Translations under genes and position numbers: made by a program
NCBI GenBank assembly: GCA_902621855.1
Contig: CACNNQ010000003.1
Span: forward strand, 62,001 to 126,000
Origin: an uncultured Alphaproteobacteria bacterium
Lineage (GTDB): Bacteria > Pseudomonadota > Alphaproteobacteria > HIMB59 > GCA-002718135
DNA length: 64,000 nucleotides
Direction: 5' to 3'
Shown here: positions 23,940 through 33,410 of the stretch, piece after piece
Layout: every line of letters starts with the position of its first letter
Position numbering within the stretch: position 1 is the stretch's first letter
Notes under the pieces: model-generated
The model's database searches: none
What the model saw: the letters and a program-made list of their open reading frames with translations, nothing else
What the model was told of the DNA's origin: nothing

Positions 23940-25730
23940 ATGAAAAAAATTCTCATAATTTTTGCTTTTTTTACTTTAATAATTTCACTTAACAAACACG
24001 CTTACAGTGAAAAGATACACGGCATTGCAATGCATGGAACACCAAAGTATGCCGGTGATTTTGAATATCTAGATTATGTAAATCCAAACGCACCTAAGGG
24101 TGGTACTGTAAAATTTGGATCATATGGTTCTTTTGATAATTTAAATAGAGTAGCTTTTAAAGGTTCCAAAGCAGCTGGTCTTGGCTATGTTAATGATACT
24201 TTGATGAGAAGAGTATGGGATGAAGCATTCTCTCTTTATGGTTTAATAGCTGAAAAAGTAGAATTACCTGAAGATAGATCCTCTATAACTTTTTATTTAA
24301 ATTCAAATGCAACTTTTCATGATGGCTCACCAATAACACGTGATGACGTATTGTTTAGTTTAGAAACGTTTCAAACAAAAGGTACTCCAAATCAGAAAAA
24401 AACTTATGGCAAAGTTATTAAAACTGAATTGATTGGAAATGATGGAATAAAAATGATTTTTGAAAATAATGAAGATAAAGAGTTACCTCTTATTATTGCA
24501 GGTTTTCTTCCTATTATTCCAAAGAAGTTTTATGAAAATCTTGATGTTACAAAAACATTTTTAGATATTCCGCTAGGTAGTGGTCCATACCAAGTTGAAA
24601 GTCTCGATCCAGGACGTCAAATAAAATACAAACGCGTTGAAAATTATTGGGCAAAAGATTTACCGGTAAATAAAGGTCTCTATAATTTTGAGACAATTAT
24701 TTATGATTATTACAAAGACTCAAATGTCTTAGTTGAAGCTTTTAAGGTTGGTGAATACGACTTTAGAAGAGAGTACAATGTTAAACGTTGGTTATCAGAA
24801 TATGATTTCAAAGCTATCCAGAATGGTGAAGTAATATTGACAGAAATGAATAACGATAGACCTGTTGGAATGAATGGTCTTGTGATGAATACAAGACGTG
24901 ACATATTTAATAATAGAAATGTAAGACTTGCTTTAAGTTATGCCTATGATCATGAATGGATTAATAAAACGATATATCAAAATGCTTATGTGAGAACAGA
25001 TAGTTATTTTGATAATTCACCATTGGCTTCTTCAGGCTTACCATCAAAAAATGAGTTAGAATTGTTGAATGTATGGAAAGATGAAATTCCAGCAGAGGTA
25101 TTTACGGAAACATTTACTCCACCTATTACGGATGGCAGTGGTAATGACCGTAAAAATTTATTGAAAGCAAAAGAAATACTTGAAAAAGAGGGATGGTTTG
25201 TTGAAAATGGAAAACTGGTAAAAGATGGAAAAGAATTCAAGTTTGAGTTCTTGATTGTCAGTCCATCTGATGAGAAAATTGCCTTAGCCTATCAAAGTAA
25301 TTTAAAAAAACTTGGCATTACAATGGACGTAAGAACTGTTGATTCATCACAGTATCAAGAACGTTTGTTAAGTTATGATTTTGATATGATTAAAAGATAT
25401 TGGGGAGTCAGTTTAAGCCCAGGAAATGAGCAACAATTTTATTGGGGATCAGAAGTTGGTCAAAAAGATGGAAGCAGAAATTATCCTGGTATCAATAGTC
25501 CAGCAGTTGATGCATTAATTGAAAAACTAATTAGTGCAACAAATAGAGAAGAATTAACAACGGCGATCCACGCACTTGATAGAGTATTGTTATGGGGTCA
25601 CTATGTTGTTCCTCTTTATCATAGCAACAAAGACAGAATTGCTTATTGGGATTTTTTTGAATACCCAGACGAAATTCCACTTTACGGAATTGTAATTGAG
25701 TCTTGGTGGATAAATAAAGATAAACAATAA
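23940..25730 (+). CDS. Solute-binding protein family 5, YejA-like
   Basis: A 596-residue periplasmic binding protein of the oligopeptide/dipeptide type with a signal peptide (likely cut after HAYS). KIHGIAMHGTPKYAGDF and YVNPNAPKGGTVKFG are typical of YejA-like proteins that bind peptides such as microcin C. No permease or ATPase of that family is adjacent; the following gene is an EamA permease 21 bases downstream. It is therefore an orphan binding protein in this window and must work with membrane components encoded elsewhere. Confidence 0.83.
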   Translation: MKKILIIFAFFTLIISLNKHAYSEKIHGIAMHGTPKYAGDFEYLDYVNPNAPKGGTVKFGSYGSFDNLNRVAFKGSKAAGLGYVNDTLMRRVWDEAFSLYGLIAEKVELPEDRSSITFYLNSNATFHDGSPITRDDVLFSLETFQTKGTPNQKKTYGKVIKTELIGNDGIKMIFENNEDKELPLIIAGFLPIIPKKFYENLDVTKTFLDIPLGSGPYQVESLDPGRQIKYKRVENYWAKDLPVNKGLYNFETIIYDYYKDSNVLVEAFKVGEYDFRREYNVKRWLSEYDFKAIQNGEVILTEMNNDRPVGMNGLVMNTRRDIFNNRNVRLALSYAYDHEWINKTIYQNAYVRTDSYFDNSPLASSGLPSKNELELLNVWKDEIPAEVFTETFTPPITDGSGNDRKNLLKAKEILEKEGWFVENGKLVKDGKEFKFEFLIVSPSDEKIALAYQSNLKKLGITMDVRTVDSSQYQERLLSYDFDMIKRYWGVSLSPGNEQQFYWGSEVGQKDGSRNYPGINSPAVDALIEKLISATNREELTTAIHALDRVLLWGHYVVPLYHSNKDRIAYWDFFEYPDEIPLYGIVIESWWINKDKQ

Positions 25731-25751
25731 AATAAGTAATCAAATATTTTT

Positions 25752-26636
25752 ATGAGTCATACAAGAGCTAACATACTCATGTTAATTGCCTCACTTATAT
25801 GGGGAACAGCTTTTGTCAGCCAAACTACTGGAATGGGAGCCATAGGTCCTTTTACTTTTAGCTTTGGAAGATTCTTTTTTGCTTTTTTAACAGTAATTCC
25901 ATTTGCGATTTATCTAGAACAACAAAATATTGTTAAAATATTAAGTGATAGAAAAAAAGTTTATCTTTGTTTAGCTACAGGTTTTTTTCTTTTTGGTGGT
26001 ATGGGTCTTCAACAATACGCTTTACAAAAATCATTAATATCAAATGCTGCTTTTCTTAGTACTCTTTACGTTCCCTTTGTTGGTATAATTTCAAGATTCA
26101 TAATTAAAAAACAGGTACACTGGATTATCTGGATTGCCATTTTACTTTGTTTGTATGGATCATATCTTTTGTCCTCTAATCAATCAGTTGAAATTCAACA
26201 ATCAGATTCACTCTTGTTTATTGCTGCTTTATTTTTTGCCTTACATATTATTTGTATCGATATTTTTATGAAAGAACTTAACAGTCCTTTTTTATTTGGA
26301 AGTATTCAGTACTTTATTGTTTTTATTTTATCTATGATCTTAGCTTTTATGTGGGAGGAGCCAAAGCTTTCAAATATGCAAATTGAATGGTTTGAAATTT
26401 TATATACAGGTATTTTTTCTGCTGGTATTGGATATACACTTCAAATTATTGCTCAACATAAAGCTAATCCTGCTCCTGCTGCTATTATTTTATCAATGGA
26501 GTCAGTCTTTGCTGCAATAGCAGGTTGGATACTTTTAAATCAAATTTTAGACACACAAAAAATACTTGGATGCCTTGCAATATTTGTTGGAGTCATTATA
26601 GTACAATTAGTGCCAATAATTATTAAACAAAAATGA
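25752..26636 (+). CDS. EamA/DMT-family permease
   Basis: A 294-residue membrane protein with about ten hydrophobic segments; the N-terminal ASLIWGTAFVSQTTGM is typical of EamA transporters, and EGSxNF-like features are replaced by LSMESVFAAIAGW in the second half, also typical. Substrate unknown. It overlaps the start of adenosine kinase by 4 bases (ATGA), so the two are coupled; a role in purine or nucleoside movement is possible but unproven. Confidence 0.83.
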   Translation: MSHTRANILMLIASLIWGTAFVSQTTGMGAIGPFTFSFGRFFFAFLTVIPFAIYLEQQNIVKILSDRKKVYLCLATGFFLFGGMGLQQYALQKSLISNAAFLSTLYVPFVGIISRFIIKKQVHWIIWIAILLCLYGSYLLSSNQSVEIQQSDSLLFIAALFFALHIICIDIFMKELNSPFLFGSIQYFIVFILSMILAFMWEEPKLSNMQIEWFEILYTGIFSAGIGYTLQIIAQHKANPAPAAIILSMESVFAAIAGWILLNQILDTQKILGCLAIFVGVIIVQLVPIIIKQK

Positions 26637-27607
26637 GTGATAAGTTAGACGTAGTTGGAATTGGAAATGCTATGGTTGATGCCATAATTCCTTCCAATCA
26701 AAGTGAAATTGAAAAACATGAAATTAATAGAGATTCTATGAATCTTATTGATGAAAACTTAAAAAATAATTTGCATGAAAGTTATTCCATCAGAGAAATG
26801 GCAGGCGGAGGTTCCCTTGGTAACTCCATGTTTGGTATCACCTCTTTTGGCGGTAATGGAAGTTTTATTGGAAAAATTAAAAATGATGAAATTGGAGTAT
26901 ACCTTCAAAAAGATATGATCCGGGAAGGACTAAAATTTCCATTGGGATTTACATCTCCTGATATTTCAACTGGATGTTGTACAATTTTTGTTGAAGAAGA
27001 TGGAACAAGAACAATGTGTACTTTTCTTGGTGCTGGGACATTAATAGGACCTGAAGATATAAAAGAGGATGATATTATAAATCATAAGATTGCATATTTG
27101 GAAGGTTACTTGTGGGACAATGAAAATGCAAAAAAGGCTATGAAAAAAATGGTGGATATTTGCAAATCCGATAATCAAAAAATTGCATTTACTTTATCTG
27201 ATCTTTTTTGTGTTGATAGACACAGAGACTCTTTTAAAGAATTAATAACTGAGAATGTTGATATTCTTTTTGCTAATGAAGATGAAATCAAAGCAATGGC
27301 ACAAACAGAAAGTTTTGAAGAAGGTCTAGAGTATGCAAAATCATTAAATATAATTGCTGCTATTACCAAAGGAAGTAGTGGATCAGTTATTGTTTCTGGT
27401 AATGACATCACTGAAGTTGCTGCAAAAAAAGTAGAAAAAGTTGTAGATACAACTGGAGCTGGGGATTTATTTGCAGCTGGTTTTTTATTTGGTTATTCTA
27501 AAGGGAAAGCAATGGATGAATGCGGTAATTATGCATCAATTGCTGCTGCGGAAATTATTTCGCATTATGGTGCAAGACCTTTAGTAAAATTATCTAGTTT
27601 AATTTAG
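26633..27607 (+). CDS. Adenosine kinase, PfkB family
   Basis: A 324-residue ribokinase-family enzyme that phosphorylates adenosine to AMP with ATP. The N-terminal VVGIGNAMVDAI, the GGSLGNS glycine pair and the C-terminal anion-hole motif DTTGAGDLFAAGFLFG are visible, the latter carrying the catalytic aspartate. The sequence resembles alphaproteobacterial adenosine kinases more than ribokinase. Its 3-prime end overlaps that of the convergent adenosine deaminase by 14 bases. It would retain adenosine that enters through the nucleoside importer at 54-59 kb. Confidence 0.85.
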   Translation: MSDKLDVVGIGNAMVDAIIPSNQSEIEKHEINRDSMNLIDENLKNNLHESYSIREMAGGGSLGNSMFGITSFGGNGSFIGKIKNDEIGVYLQKDMIREGLKFPLGFTSPDISTGCCTIFVEEDGTRTMCTFLGAGTLIGPEDIKEDDIINHKIAYLEGYLWDNENAKKAMKKMVDICKSDNQKIAFTLSDLFCVDRHRDSFKELITENVDILFANEDEIKAMAQTESFEEGLEYAKSLNIIAAITKGSSGSVIVSGNDITEVAAKKVEKVVDTTGAGDLFAAGFLFGYSKGKAMDECGNYASIAAAEIISHYGARPLVKLSSLI

Positions 27608-28574
27608 CTAATAATTTAGTTTTATTTTCTTCATCACAAAAAGAATATTTAACTGCGTTATGAGTAAGGGAGGTTAGTTCCTTTTCATTTAAGCCTAAAT
27701 TTTCCATGACTTTGTATTCACCGTTTATCGTTGCATTAAAAAAAGGAGGGTCATCAGAATTCACTGTTACTTTTACCCCTTGATCAAATAATGTTTTCAC
27801 AGGATGATCTACATAATCTTTATAAATTTTAGTTGCAATATTACTTGTTGGACAAGTTTCTAGAATAATATCTTTATCAATTATTTCTTTAACTAAATCA
27901 GGATCCTCTATTGATCGAACACCATGGCCTAATCTTGTTGGATGCAGAAGGTTAATAGCATTTCTTATATTTACAGGACCATCCCATTCACCTGCATGAA
28001 CCGTAATTGGAAAATTTTCTTTTTTTAGCATATCAAATGTTTCAACAAATAAGTTTGGAGGAAAATGCAATTCATCCCCAGCCAGACCAAAACCAACTAA
28101 ACAAGGATGGGGATTATTTAAAACTTCCTCTGCAGTTCCTTGTACTGACTCTGGTCCTAAATGTCTGATCCCATTCATTATATAACGTGAAACAATACCA
28201 AAATCTTCTTCAGCTTTTTTGGAAGCTTCATAGACTCCTTCAATAAAAGAATGATAGGTCATCCCTTTTTCTTTAGCATGAGTTGAGGAAATCATCGCTT
28301 CGACATAAAGAACATTGTTAGCCGCACAATCTTTTAAATATTCATACGTTAATTCAAAATAATCTTCTGGCGTATGTATGACAGAAGTAACGATGTCATA
28401 TTTTTTTATAAAATCATAAAAATCATCCCATTGGTATGCGTACTTTGAGCCAAACATTTCTTCAGGTATTTCATAATTATTACGTTTAGCAAATTTCTTA
28501 CATAAATCTGGCGTAATGGTTGCCTCTAAATGAACATGAATTTCTGCTTTTTTAACTGAATTAAAAATATTCAT
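27594..28574 (-). CDS. Adenosine deaminase
   Basis: A 326-residue zinc amidohydrolase converting adenosine (or adenine) to inosine (or hypoxanthine) and ammonia. The zinc motif EIHVHLEA, the catalytic HAGEW, the LGHG histidine and the NSDDP aspartates are all present. I place the start at the ATG at 28574, giving MNIFNSVKKAEIHVHLEA. The frame is open to 28703, but that extension is hydrophobic, atypical and overlaps the divergent protease gene. The distance to that gene is 29 bases. Separating adenosine from adenine deaminases by eye is not secure. Confidence 0.85.
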   Translation of the reverse strand: MNIFNSVKKAEIHVHLEATITPDLCKKFAKRNNYEIPEEMFGSKYAYQWDDFYDFIKKYDIVTSVIHTPEDYFELTYEYLKDCAANNVLYVEAMISSTHAKEKGMTYHSFIEGVYEASKKAEEDFGIVSRYIMNGIRHLGPESVQGTAEEVLNNPHPCLVGFGLAGDELHFPPNLFVETFDMLKKENFPITVHAGEWDGPVNIRNAINLLHPTRLGHGVRSIEDPDLVKEIIDKDIILETCPTSNIATKIYKDYVDHPVKTLFDQGVKVTVNSDDPPFFNATINGEYKVMENLGLNEKELTSLTHNAVKYSFCDEENKTKLLAKLN

Positions 28575-28603
28575 ATAAGTAAAATTACCTATATAATAAT
28601 AAT

Positions 28604-29515
28604 ATGGAAGCAAGAATAAACAGAAGAAGCTTTGTTTTTGGCGCAAGTTGCTCTTTATGTGGTTCAATGATTTTACCTTCTTGTACACAGGTACCATTAA
28701 CAAATCGAAGTCAGTTAAATTTATATGATAGCAATCTACCTATAATTTTAATGGGTGGAGGTGTTCTTGGCACTCCAAAAATTTATCCTAATGAAAGATC
28801 TCTAAATCAAGAGGTTGAAAAAACATATTCAAGATTTTTATCTAAAGCTAAAGAAGATAAAATTCTTTTGGATAACACAAATGAATCAAAAAAAATTGAA
28901 GAAATAGGAAAAGAAATTTATACCTCTCTGGATACGTATTATCTTAATAAGCGTGAAAAAAATCCTGCTGGAAATTTTAATTGGCAGTTCGCTCTTATAG
29001 ACTCAGAAACAAAAAATGCTTGGTGTATGCCAGGGGGCAAAATCGCTTTTTATACAGGTATACTTCCTATATGTAAAAATGATGATGGTATTGCAGCAGT
29101 CATGGGACATGAAATTGCTCATGCATTTGCAAGACATACTGTAGAAAAATTAACTCAAGCTTCTATGATACAAATGGCAACCATTGGAATATCACGAAGT
29201 AGGTATGCAGAACTTCTCAATAAGTCTTTTAGAGTAGGTAATGTAGGTGGTAATGTTTACAACTCAGTTGTTAAATATGGAATCTTTCTTCCATTTAGTA
29301 GAAAAATGGAAAGTGAAGCAGATTATTTAGGAATGGGTTTTATGAATCTTGCGGGATTTAATATTAAGGAGCCTGCCAGACTATGGCAAAGAATGATGGC
29401 AGATCAAGAAGGAAGAATGCCCGAATTTATGGGATCACATCCAAGTCCTGATAATAGATCTAAAAAGTTTCTTGAATGGGAAAGTGAAATTGTAGATAAA
29501 TTTCCCCAAGTTTAA
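28604..29515 (+). CDS. M48-family metalloprotease, putative lipoprotein
   Basis: A 303-residue secreted protease. HEIAH in VMGHEIAHAFARHT gives the zinc histidines and catalytic glutamate, and ESEADYLGM supplies the third ligand; both are typical of periplasmic M48 (BepA/LoiP-like) enzymes. The N-terminus combines a twin-arginine-like RINRRSFVFGASC with a possible lipobox ILPSC, so it may be a Tat-exported lipoprotein. It would act in outer-membrane or periplasmic quality control. A ferric-transporter ATPase gene follows after 21 bases on the same strand. Confidence 0.85.
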   Translation: MEARINRRSFVFGASCSLCGSMILPSCTQVPLTNRSQLNLYDSNLPIILMGGGVLGTPKIYPNERSLNQEVEKTYSRFLSKAKEDKILLDNTNESKKIEEIGKEIYTSLDTYYLNKREKNPAGNFNWQFALIDSETKNAWCMPGGKIAFYTGILPICKNDDGIAAVMGHEIAHAFARHTVEKLTQASMIQMATIGISRSRYAELLNKSFRVGNVGGNVYNSVVKYGIFLPFSRKMESEADYLGMGFMNLAGFNIKEPARLWQRMMADQEGRMPEFMGSHPSPDNRSKKFLEWESEIVDKFPQV

Positions 29516-29536
29516 TTTTAGTGTAATAGGTATTTT

Positions 29537-30583
29537 ATGATTGCTGTTGAAGTTAAAGATCTTACTCATTCGATTAATAATAAAAAAATTTTAAATAATA
29601 TTAATTTTAATCTCAATAAAGATAGTATCTCTTGTATTTTGGGACCGTCAGGTAGTGGAAAAACTACTTTATTAAAGCTCATAGCAGGTCTTGAAAAAGT
29701 ACAGTCAGGTAAAATTATTATTAATGGTGAAGAAGTAAGTAGTATTGCAAAACACTTACCTACAGAAAAAAGAAAAATTGGTTTTTTATTTCAAGATTAC
29801 GCTTTATTCCCACATTTGACAGTAAAAGAAAATTTGAGATTTCCAACTAATGTAAAAAATTCAACTAATAATGTTGATGAAATTATTGAATTAATTAAAT
29901 TACCAAATTCACTAGATAAATATCCACACGAGTTAAGTGGTGGTGAACAACAGAGAGTTGCTCTTGCACGATCTATAATTTCACAACCCGATTTACTTTT
30001 ATTAGATGAGCCTTTTTCAAGTTTGGATTTAAGTCTTCGAGAAGAGGTGCGGGATGATACGCTGCATCTTTTACAAAAATCAAATGTGTCTGTAATTATA
30101 GTCACTCATGATCCTTTTGAAGCAATGTTTATCTCAAATCATATAAATATTTTTGATAAATCAGGTTCGATTGTGCAATCAGGAACTCCAAATGATCTCT
30201 ATAACAATCCAAAAAATTCATATGTTACAGGTTTTTTTGGTGAAACAAATAAATTTGAAGGTGTTGTTAAAGAATCACACATTCACACACCGGTTGGAAA
30301 AATTAAAACACCTGGAAATTTAGAAGGTGAAAAAGTTGTAGTACACATAAGACCTCAAGGCGTAAAACTCAACAAACAACCAACACCAGTTAATGGAATT
30401 AAGGGAACCGTTATGGCATCAAAATTAATGGGGTCATTTAGTTTTATCCATTTATCTGTGTTAGATAATAATAATGAAGTTGTTCATGTTCATAGCCACA
30501 TGCCTGCTGACTTTAATCCAAAACAATCATCTGCAGTGGAGATAGAAATTGATAATGATCAGGCTTACATATTTAAGAATTAA
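29537..30583 (+). CDS. Ferric-iron-type ABC importer ATPase (FbpC/FutC-like)
   Basis: A 348-residue ABC ATPase with Walker A GPSGSGKTT, Q-loop LFQDYALFPHL, signature LSGGEQQRVALARS, Walker B LLLDEP, and a C-terminal TOBE-like domain. The form is that of FbpC/FutC ATPases for ferric iron or related anions. Its permease and binding-protein partners are on the opposite strand, and it converges on the permease gene with 3 bases between. No intrinsic terminator is visible between the convergent ends. Confidence 0.85.
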   Translation: MIAVEVKDLTHSINNKKILNNINFNLNKDSISCILGPSGSGKTTLLKLIAGLEKVQSGKIIINGEEVSSIAKHLPTEKRKIGFLFQDYALFPHLTVKENLRFPTNVKNSTNNVDEIIELIKLPNSLDKYPHELSGGEQQRVALARSIISQPDLLLLDEPFSSLDLSLREEVRDDTLHLLQKSNVSVIIVTHDPFEAMFISNHINIFDKSGSIVQSGTPNDLYNNPKNSYVTGFFGETNKFEGVVKESHIHTPVGKIKTPGNLEGEKVVVHIRPQGVKLNKQPTPVNGIKGTVMASKLMGSFSFIHLSVLDNNNEVVHVHSHMPADFNPKQSSAVEIEIDNDQAYIFKN

Positions 30584-30586
30584 GTT

Positions 30587-32182
30587 TTAGTTTTTTATTG
30601 ATTTAGTTATTGTTCTGTTAAGAAAAATTACCGGTCCTAATCCAGCAATAACAATAATTAGAGCTGCAAATGCTGACTCCTCCAACATTTCATCAGAGGC
30701 ATATTGATAAACATAGGTTGCTAGTGTCTCAAAATTAAATGGTCTTAATAAAAGAGTTATTGGAAGTTCTTTTAAGATGTCTACGAAAACTAATATTCCT
30801 CCAACTAATAAATTTGTATACAGCAAGGGTAATATAATTTTTCTTATGCTTTTGAAAAAACTCACGCCCATTGTTCTTGATGCGTCTAATAAGTTTGGAT
30901 GAATTCTTGAAATACCTGATGTAATAGCTCCATTGCCAACAGCTAAAAATCTAATACTATACGCAAATAATAAAATTATAAATCCACCAACAGCATAACT
31001 CATACGAAAATAAATTAAATCATTAAGCCACCCGACAAATACCACTATTCCAACAGCAAGAATTGTTCCTGGAAAAGCGTAACCAGAAGAAGCAAAAAAT
31101 ATTAAAATTTTTTGGAAATTATTTGATTTATATGCTCCAACTATAATCATTAATAAGGAGAGCAACATAATGAATGATGAAGAAATAAATGCTAGAGATA
31201 TGCTTGATAGTGTTATTTGAAAAATTTCAATAAAATTTATTATAGAATAACCTTTAATTACAAAATTCAATAAAATTGAAACAGGTATTATAAACCCAAG
31301 ACTTAAAGGTATTAGACAAATTAAAAACAATAGTGAATTTTTAATACCAGAAACTGTTTGGGTTGGTGTATAAGATGCGCCACTGTACTTTTCATGAAAT
31401 TTTCTGCTACGCCTACCCAAATACTCTAAAGTTAAAAGTACTATAACAATCATAAATAAAATACTAGAAATCTGTGATGCGCCAGATAGACTATTCATTC
31501 CTAGCCAAACATTAAATACACCTAAGGTTAATGTTTCAATTGCAAAATAATCAACTGTCCCAAAATCAGAAATTGTTTCCATCAGTACTAAGGCCAAACC
31601 AGCAATTATACCTGGACGACCAAATGGAATAGCAACATTGAAGAAGGAATTCCTTCCGTAAATAGAACTAGTTTGAAAAAAAGATATAGGTGTCGTTATA
31701 AATGATGCTCTAGTCATTAAATATACATATGGATACAATACAGAAGACATTACCAAAATTGCACCTCCCATTGATCGCACATTTGGAAACCAGTAATCTT
31801 TCGAGCTCGTCCAACCAAATATGTCTCTTAACAATGATTGAAGAGGACCAGCATATTCAAAAAAGTCGGTATAAGTATAGGCAATAATATACGCTGGGAC
31901 AGCAGCTGGTAATAATAACATCCATTCAAAAAATTTTTTCCCAAAAAAATTATATCTTGTCACTATCCAAGCAGTAGTCAAACCAAAGACTAAACTTAAT
32001 CCTCCAACACCAAACATTAGAATTATTGTATTGGTAAAATATCTGGGTAAAACAGTAGAAAATAGATGTGGCCATAGTGATGTATCGCCTAAGATCGCGT
32101 AATAAAATATTGAAAAAATAGGGGCGATAATTATTAAAGCAATTATCGCCACAGAATTGGACCATAAATTAAAATTTATCAA
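30587..32182 (-). CDS. Ferric-iron-type ABC permease, fused double permease (FbpB/FutB-like)
   Basis: A 531-residue membrane protein made of two tandem permease domains, each with about six membrane segments, as in FbpB/FutB. One EAA-like loop is seen in SRIHPNLLDASRTMGVSFFKSIRK in the second half, and FFQTSSIYGRNSFFNVAIPFGRPG in the first is a degenerate copy. It follows the binding-protein gene after 17 bases. With the FbpA-like protein and the ATPase on the other strand it completes a ferric importer. Confidence 0.87.
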   Translation of the reverse strand: MINFNLWSNSVAIIALIIIAPIFSIFYYAILGDTSLWPHLFSTVLPRYFTNTIILMFGVGGLSLVFGLTTAWIVTRYNFFGKKFFEWMLLLPAAVPAYIIAYTYTDFFEYAGPLQSLLRDIFGWTSSKDYWFPNVRSMGGAILVMSSVLYPYVYLMTRASFITTPISFFQTSSIYGRNSFFNVAIPFGRPGIIAGLALVLMETISDFGTVDYFAIETLTLGVFNVWLGMNSLSGASQISSILFMIVIVLLTLEYLGRRSRKFHEKYSGASYTPTQTVSGIKNSLLFLICLIPLSLGFIIPVSILLNFVIKGYSIINFIEIFQITLSSISLAFISSSFIMLLSLLMIIVGAYKSNNFQKILIFFASSGYAFPGTILAVGIVVFVGWLNDLIYFRMSYAVGGFIILLFAYSIRFLAVGNGAITSGISRIHPNLLDASRTMGVSFFKSIRKIILPLLYTNLLVGGILVFVDILKELPITLLLRPFNFETLATYVYQYASDEMLEESAFAALIIVIAGLGPVIFLNRTITKSIKN

Positions 32183-32199
32183 AACAGTTAACCTATAAT

Positions 32200-33213
32200 T
32201 TACCAGCCTACTCTATCAATGATTTTCTGAGCTACAGGAGCAAGTTCTGCTAGTTTTTCAACAGGCAGTTTATCTTCTTTAAACTGGCCCCATGATTTTA
32301 ATTCATCAGTTAATTGCATATCTGGATTAACCGGATATTCATAGTTTATAGAACTGTAAAGGACTTGTGCTTTTGGCTGAGTTAGAAATTCAAGTAGTGC
32401 AATCGCATTGTCTTTATTTTTAGAGTACTTAATTACACCTCCACCAGCAACATTAATGTGATTCCCTCTGTCTTCTTGATTAGTAAAAACTAACTCTATT
32501 GAGTTAGCCCACTCTTTTTGTTCTGGATTCTTTTCATTAAATTTCATTTTTCCAAAATAATAGGTATTCATTACAGCAATATCACAGACACCTTCATAAA
32601 TTGCTTTTGCTTGAGCTCTATCATTACCCTCAGGTTTACGTGCTAAATTTGCAACAACGCCTGCAGCCCATTCTTCAGCAATAACTTCTCCATTTGCAGC
32701 AATTATTGAAGCTAAAAGTGATCTATTGTAGTCATGGCTACCAGGTCTTGTACAAATTTTACCTTTCCATTTTGGATCAGATAAATCTTCTATTCTTTTA
32801 ATTGAGTCTGTAGATAATCTTTCTTTTGATATTGCAACAATTCTAGCTCTCTTTGAAAGTGCAAACCATTTATTATTACTGTCTCTTAAATGATTTGGAA
32901 TATTTATATTCAAAATATCTGAGTTAATTGGTTGCAAAATATCCTTTTCAACAAATTGGTTTAACCTTGCTATATCAACTGTTAATACCAAGTCAGCAGG
33001 TGTATCTTCCCCTTCAGCTAGAACTCTTTCTAGTAATCCTTTTTTTGCATGTAAAACATTTACCTTTATGCCAGTCGATTTTGTAAATTCCTCAAAGAAA
33101 GGATCTATTAAAATTGGCTGCCTGTAAGAATAAACATTAACCTCTTTGGCAAACAAGTTTAGTGAAATGGTGGATGCAATTAGTATTAATAGTAATCTAA
33201 AAATACTTTTCAT
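32200..33213 (-). CDS. Ferric-iron-binding periplasmic protein (FbpA/FutA-like)
   Basis: A 337-residue periplasmic protein with a signal peptide (likely cut after LNLFA). NVYSYRQPILIDPFFEEFTKSTGI and the tandem-tyrosine motif MNTYYFGKM resemble ferric-binding FbpA/FutA proteins, in which tyrosines coordinate Fe(III). The AepX phosphonate-binding proteins share this superfamily, but the YSYRQP and YY motifs favour iron. A GAAGG ribosome site precedes the ATG, and a 9-bp hairpin lies just upstream in the leader. Confidence 0.87.
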   Translation of the reverse strand: MKSIFRLLLILIASTISLNLFAKEVNVYSYRQPILIDPFFEEFTKSTGIKVNVLHAKKGLLERVLAEGEDTPADLVLTVDIARLNQFVEKDILQPINSDILNINIPNHLRDSNNKWFALSKRARIVAISKERLSTDSIKRIEDLSDPKWKGKICTRPGSHDYNRSLLASIIAANGEVIAEEWAAGVVANLARKPEGNDRAQAKAIYEGVCDIAVMNTYYFGKMKFNEKNPEQKEWANSIELVFTNQEDRGNHINVAGGGVIKYSKNKDNAIALLEFLTQPKAQVLYSSINYEYPVNPDMQLTDELKSWGQFKEDKLPVEKLAELAPVAQKIIDRVGW

Positions 33214-33230
33214 ATAACCTTCTTTTTTTT

Positions 33231-33253
33231 GTGGAGATAATAAATATCTCCAC
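33231..33253 (-). other. Stem-loop in the leader of the FbpA/FutA-like gene
   Basis: GTGGAGATA (33231-33239) and TATCTCCAC (33245-33253) form a 9-bp perfect stem with a 5-base loop, 17 bases upstream of the binding-protein ATG. On the minus-strand RNA it is followed by an A-rich run and the ribosome site, not a U tract, so it is not an intrinsic terminator on that strand. It may stabilise or regulate the message. Confidence 0.6.
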
Positions 33254-33383
33254 GTTCTATGATTAAGAATCTTATTAAAAATTATCAGAATAGGAATGTA
33301 GATCTATATAAATATTTTTTTAATATCAGTGTTGTTAAAATTCATAAAATTAGATTTATTCTAAATTTAGAGTTAAAAATGTT

Positions 33384-33401
33384 GGGGCCACTTTGGGCCC
33401 C
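33384..33401 (-). terminator. Likely terminator after the Hsp20 gene
   Basis: GGGGCC (33384-33389) and GGCCCC (33396-33401) form a 6-bp all-GC stem with a 6-base loop, 10 bases after the Hsp20 stop. On the minus-strand RNA it is followed by AACAUUUUUAA, a short U run after a small gap. A terminator is likely but not ideal. Confidence 0.6.
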
Positions 33402-33410
33402 TATCCAAAA

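Noticed and set aside
28575..28703. Upstream in-frame extension of adenosine deaminase (43 codons)
   Set aside because: The extension is hydrophobic and unlike the family N-terminus, overlaps the divergent protease gene, and the ATG at 28574 leads straight into the EIHVHLEA motif.
32200..33213. Reading the FutA-like protein as an AepX-type AEP-binding protein
   Set aside because: The superfamily is shared, but the YSYRQP start and tandem tyrosine motif are those of ferric-binding proteins, and the gene is 13 kb from the phosphonate genes. Binding tests would decide.
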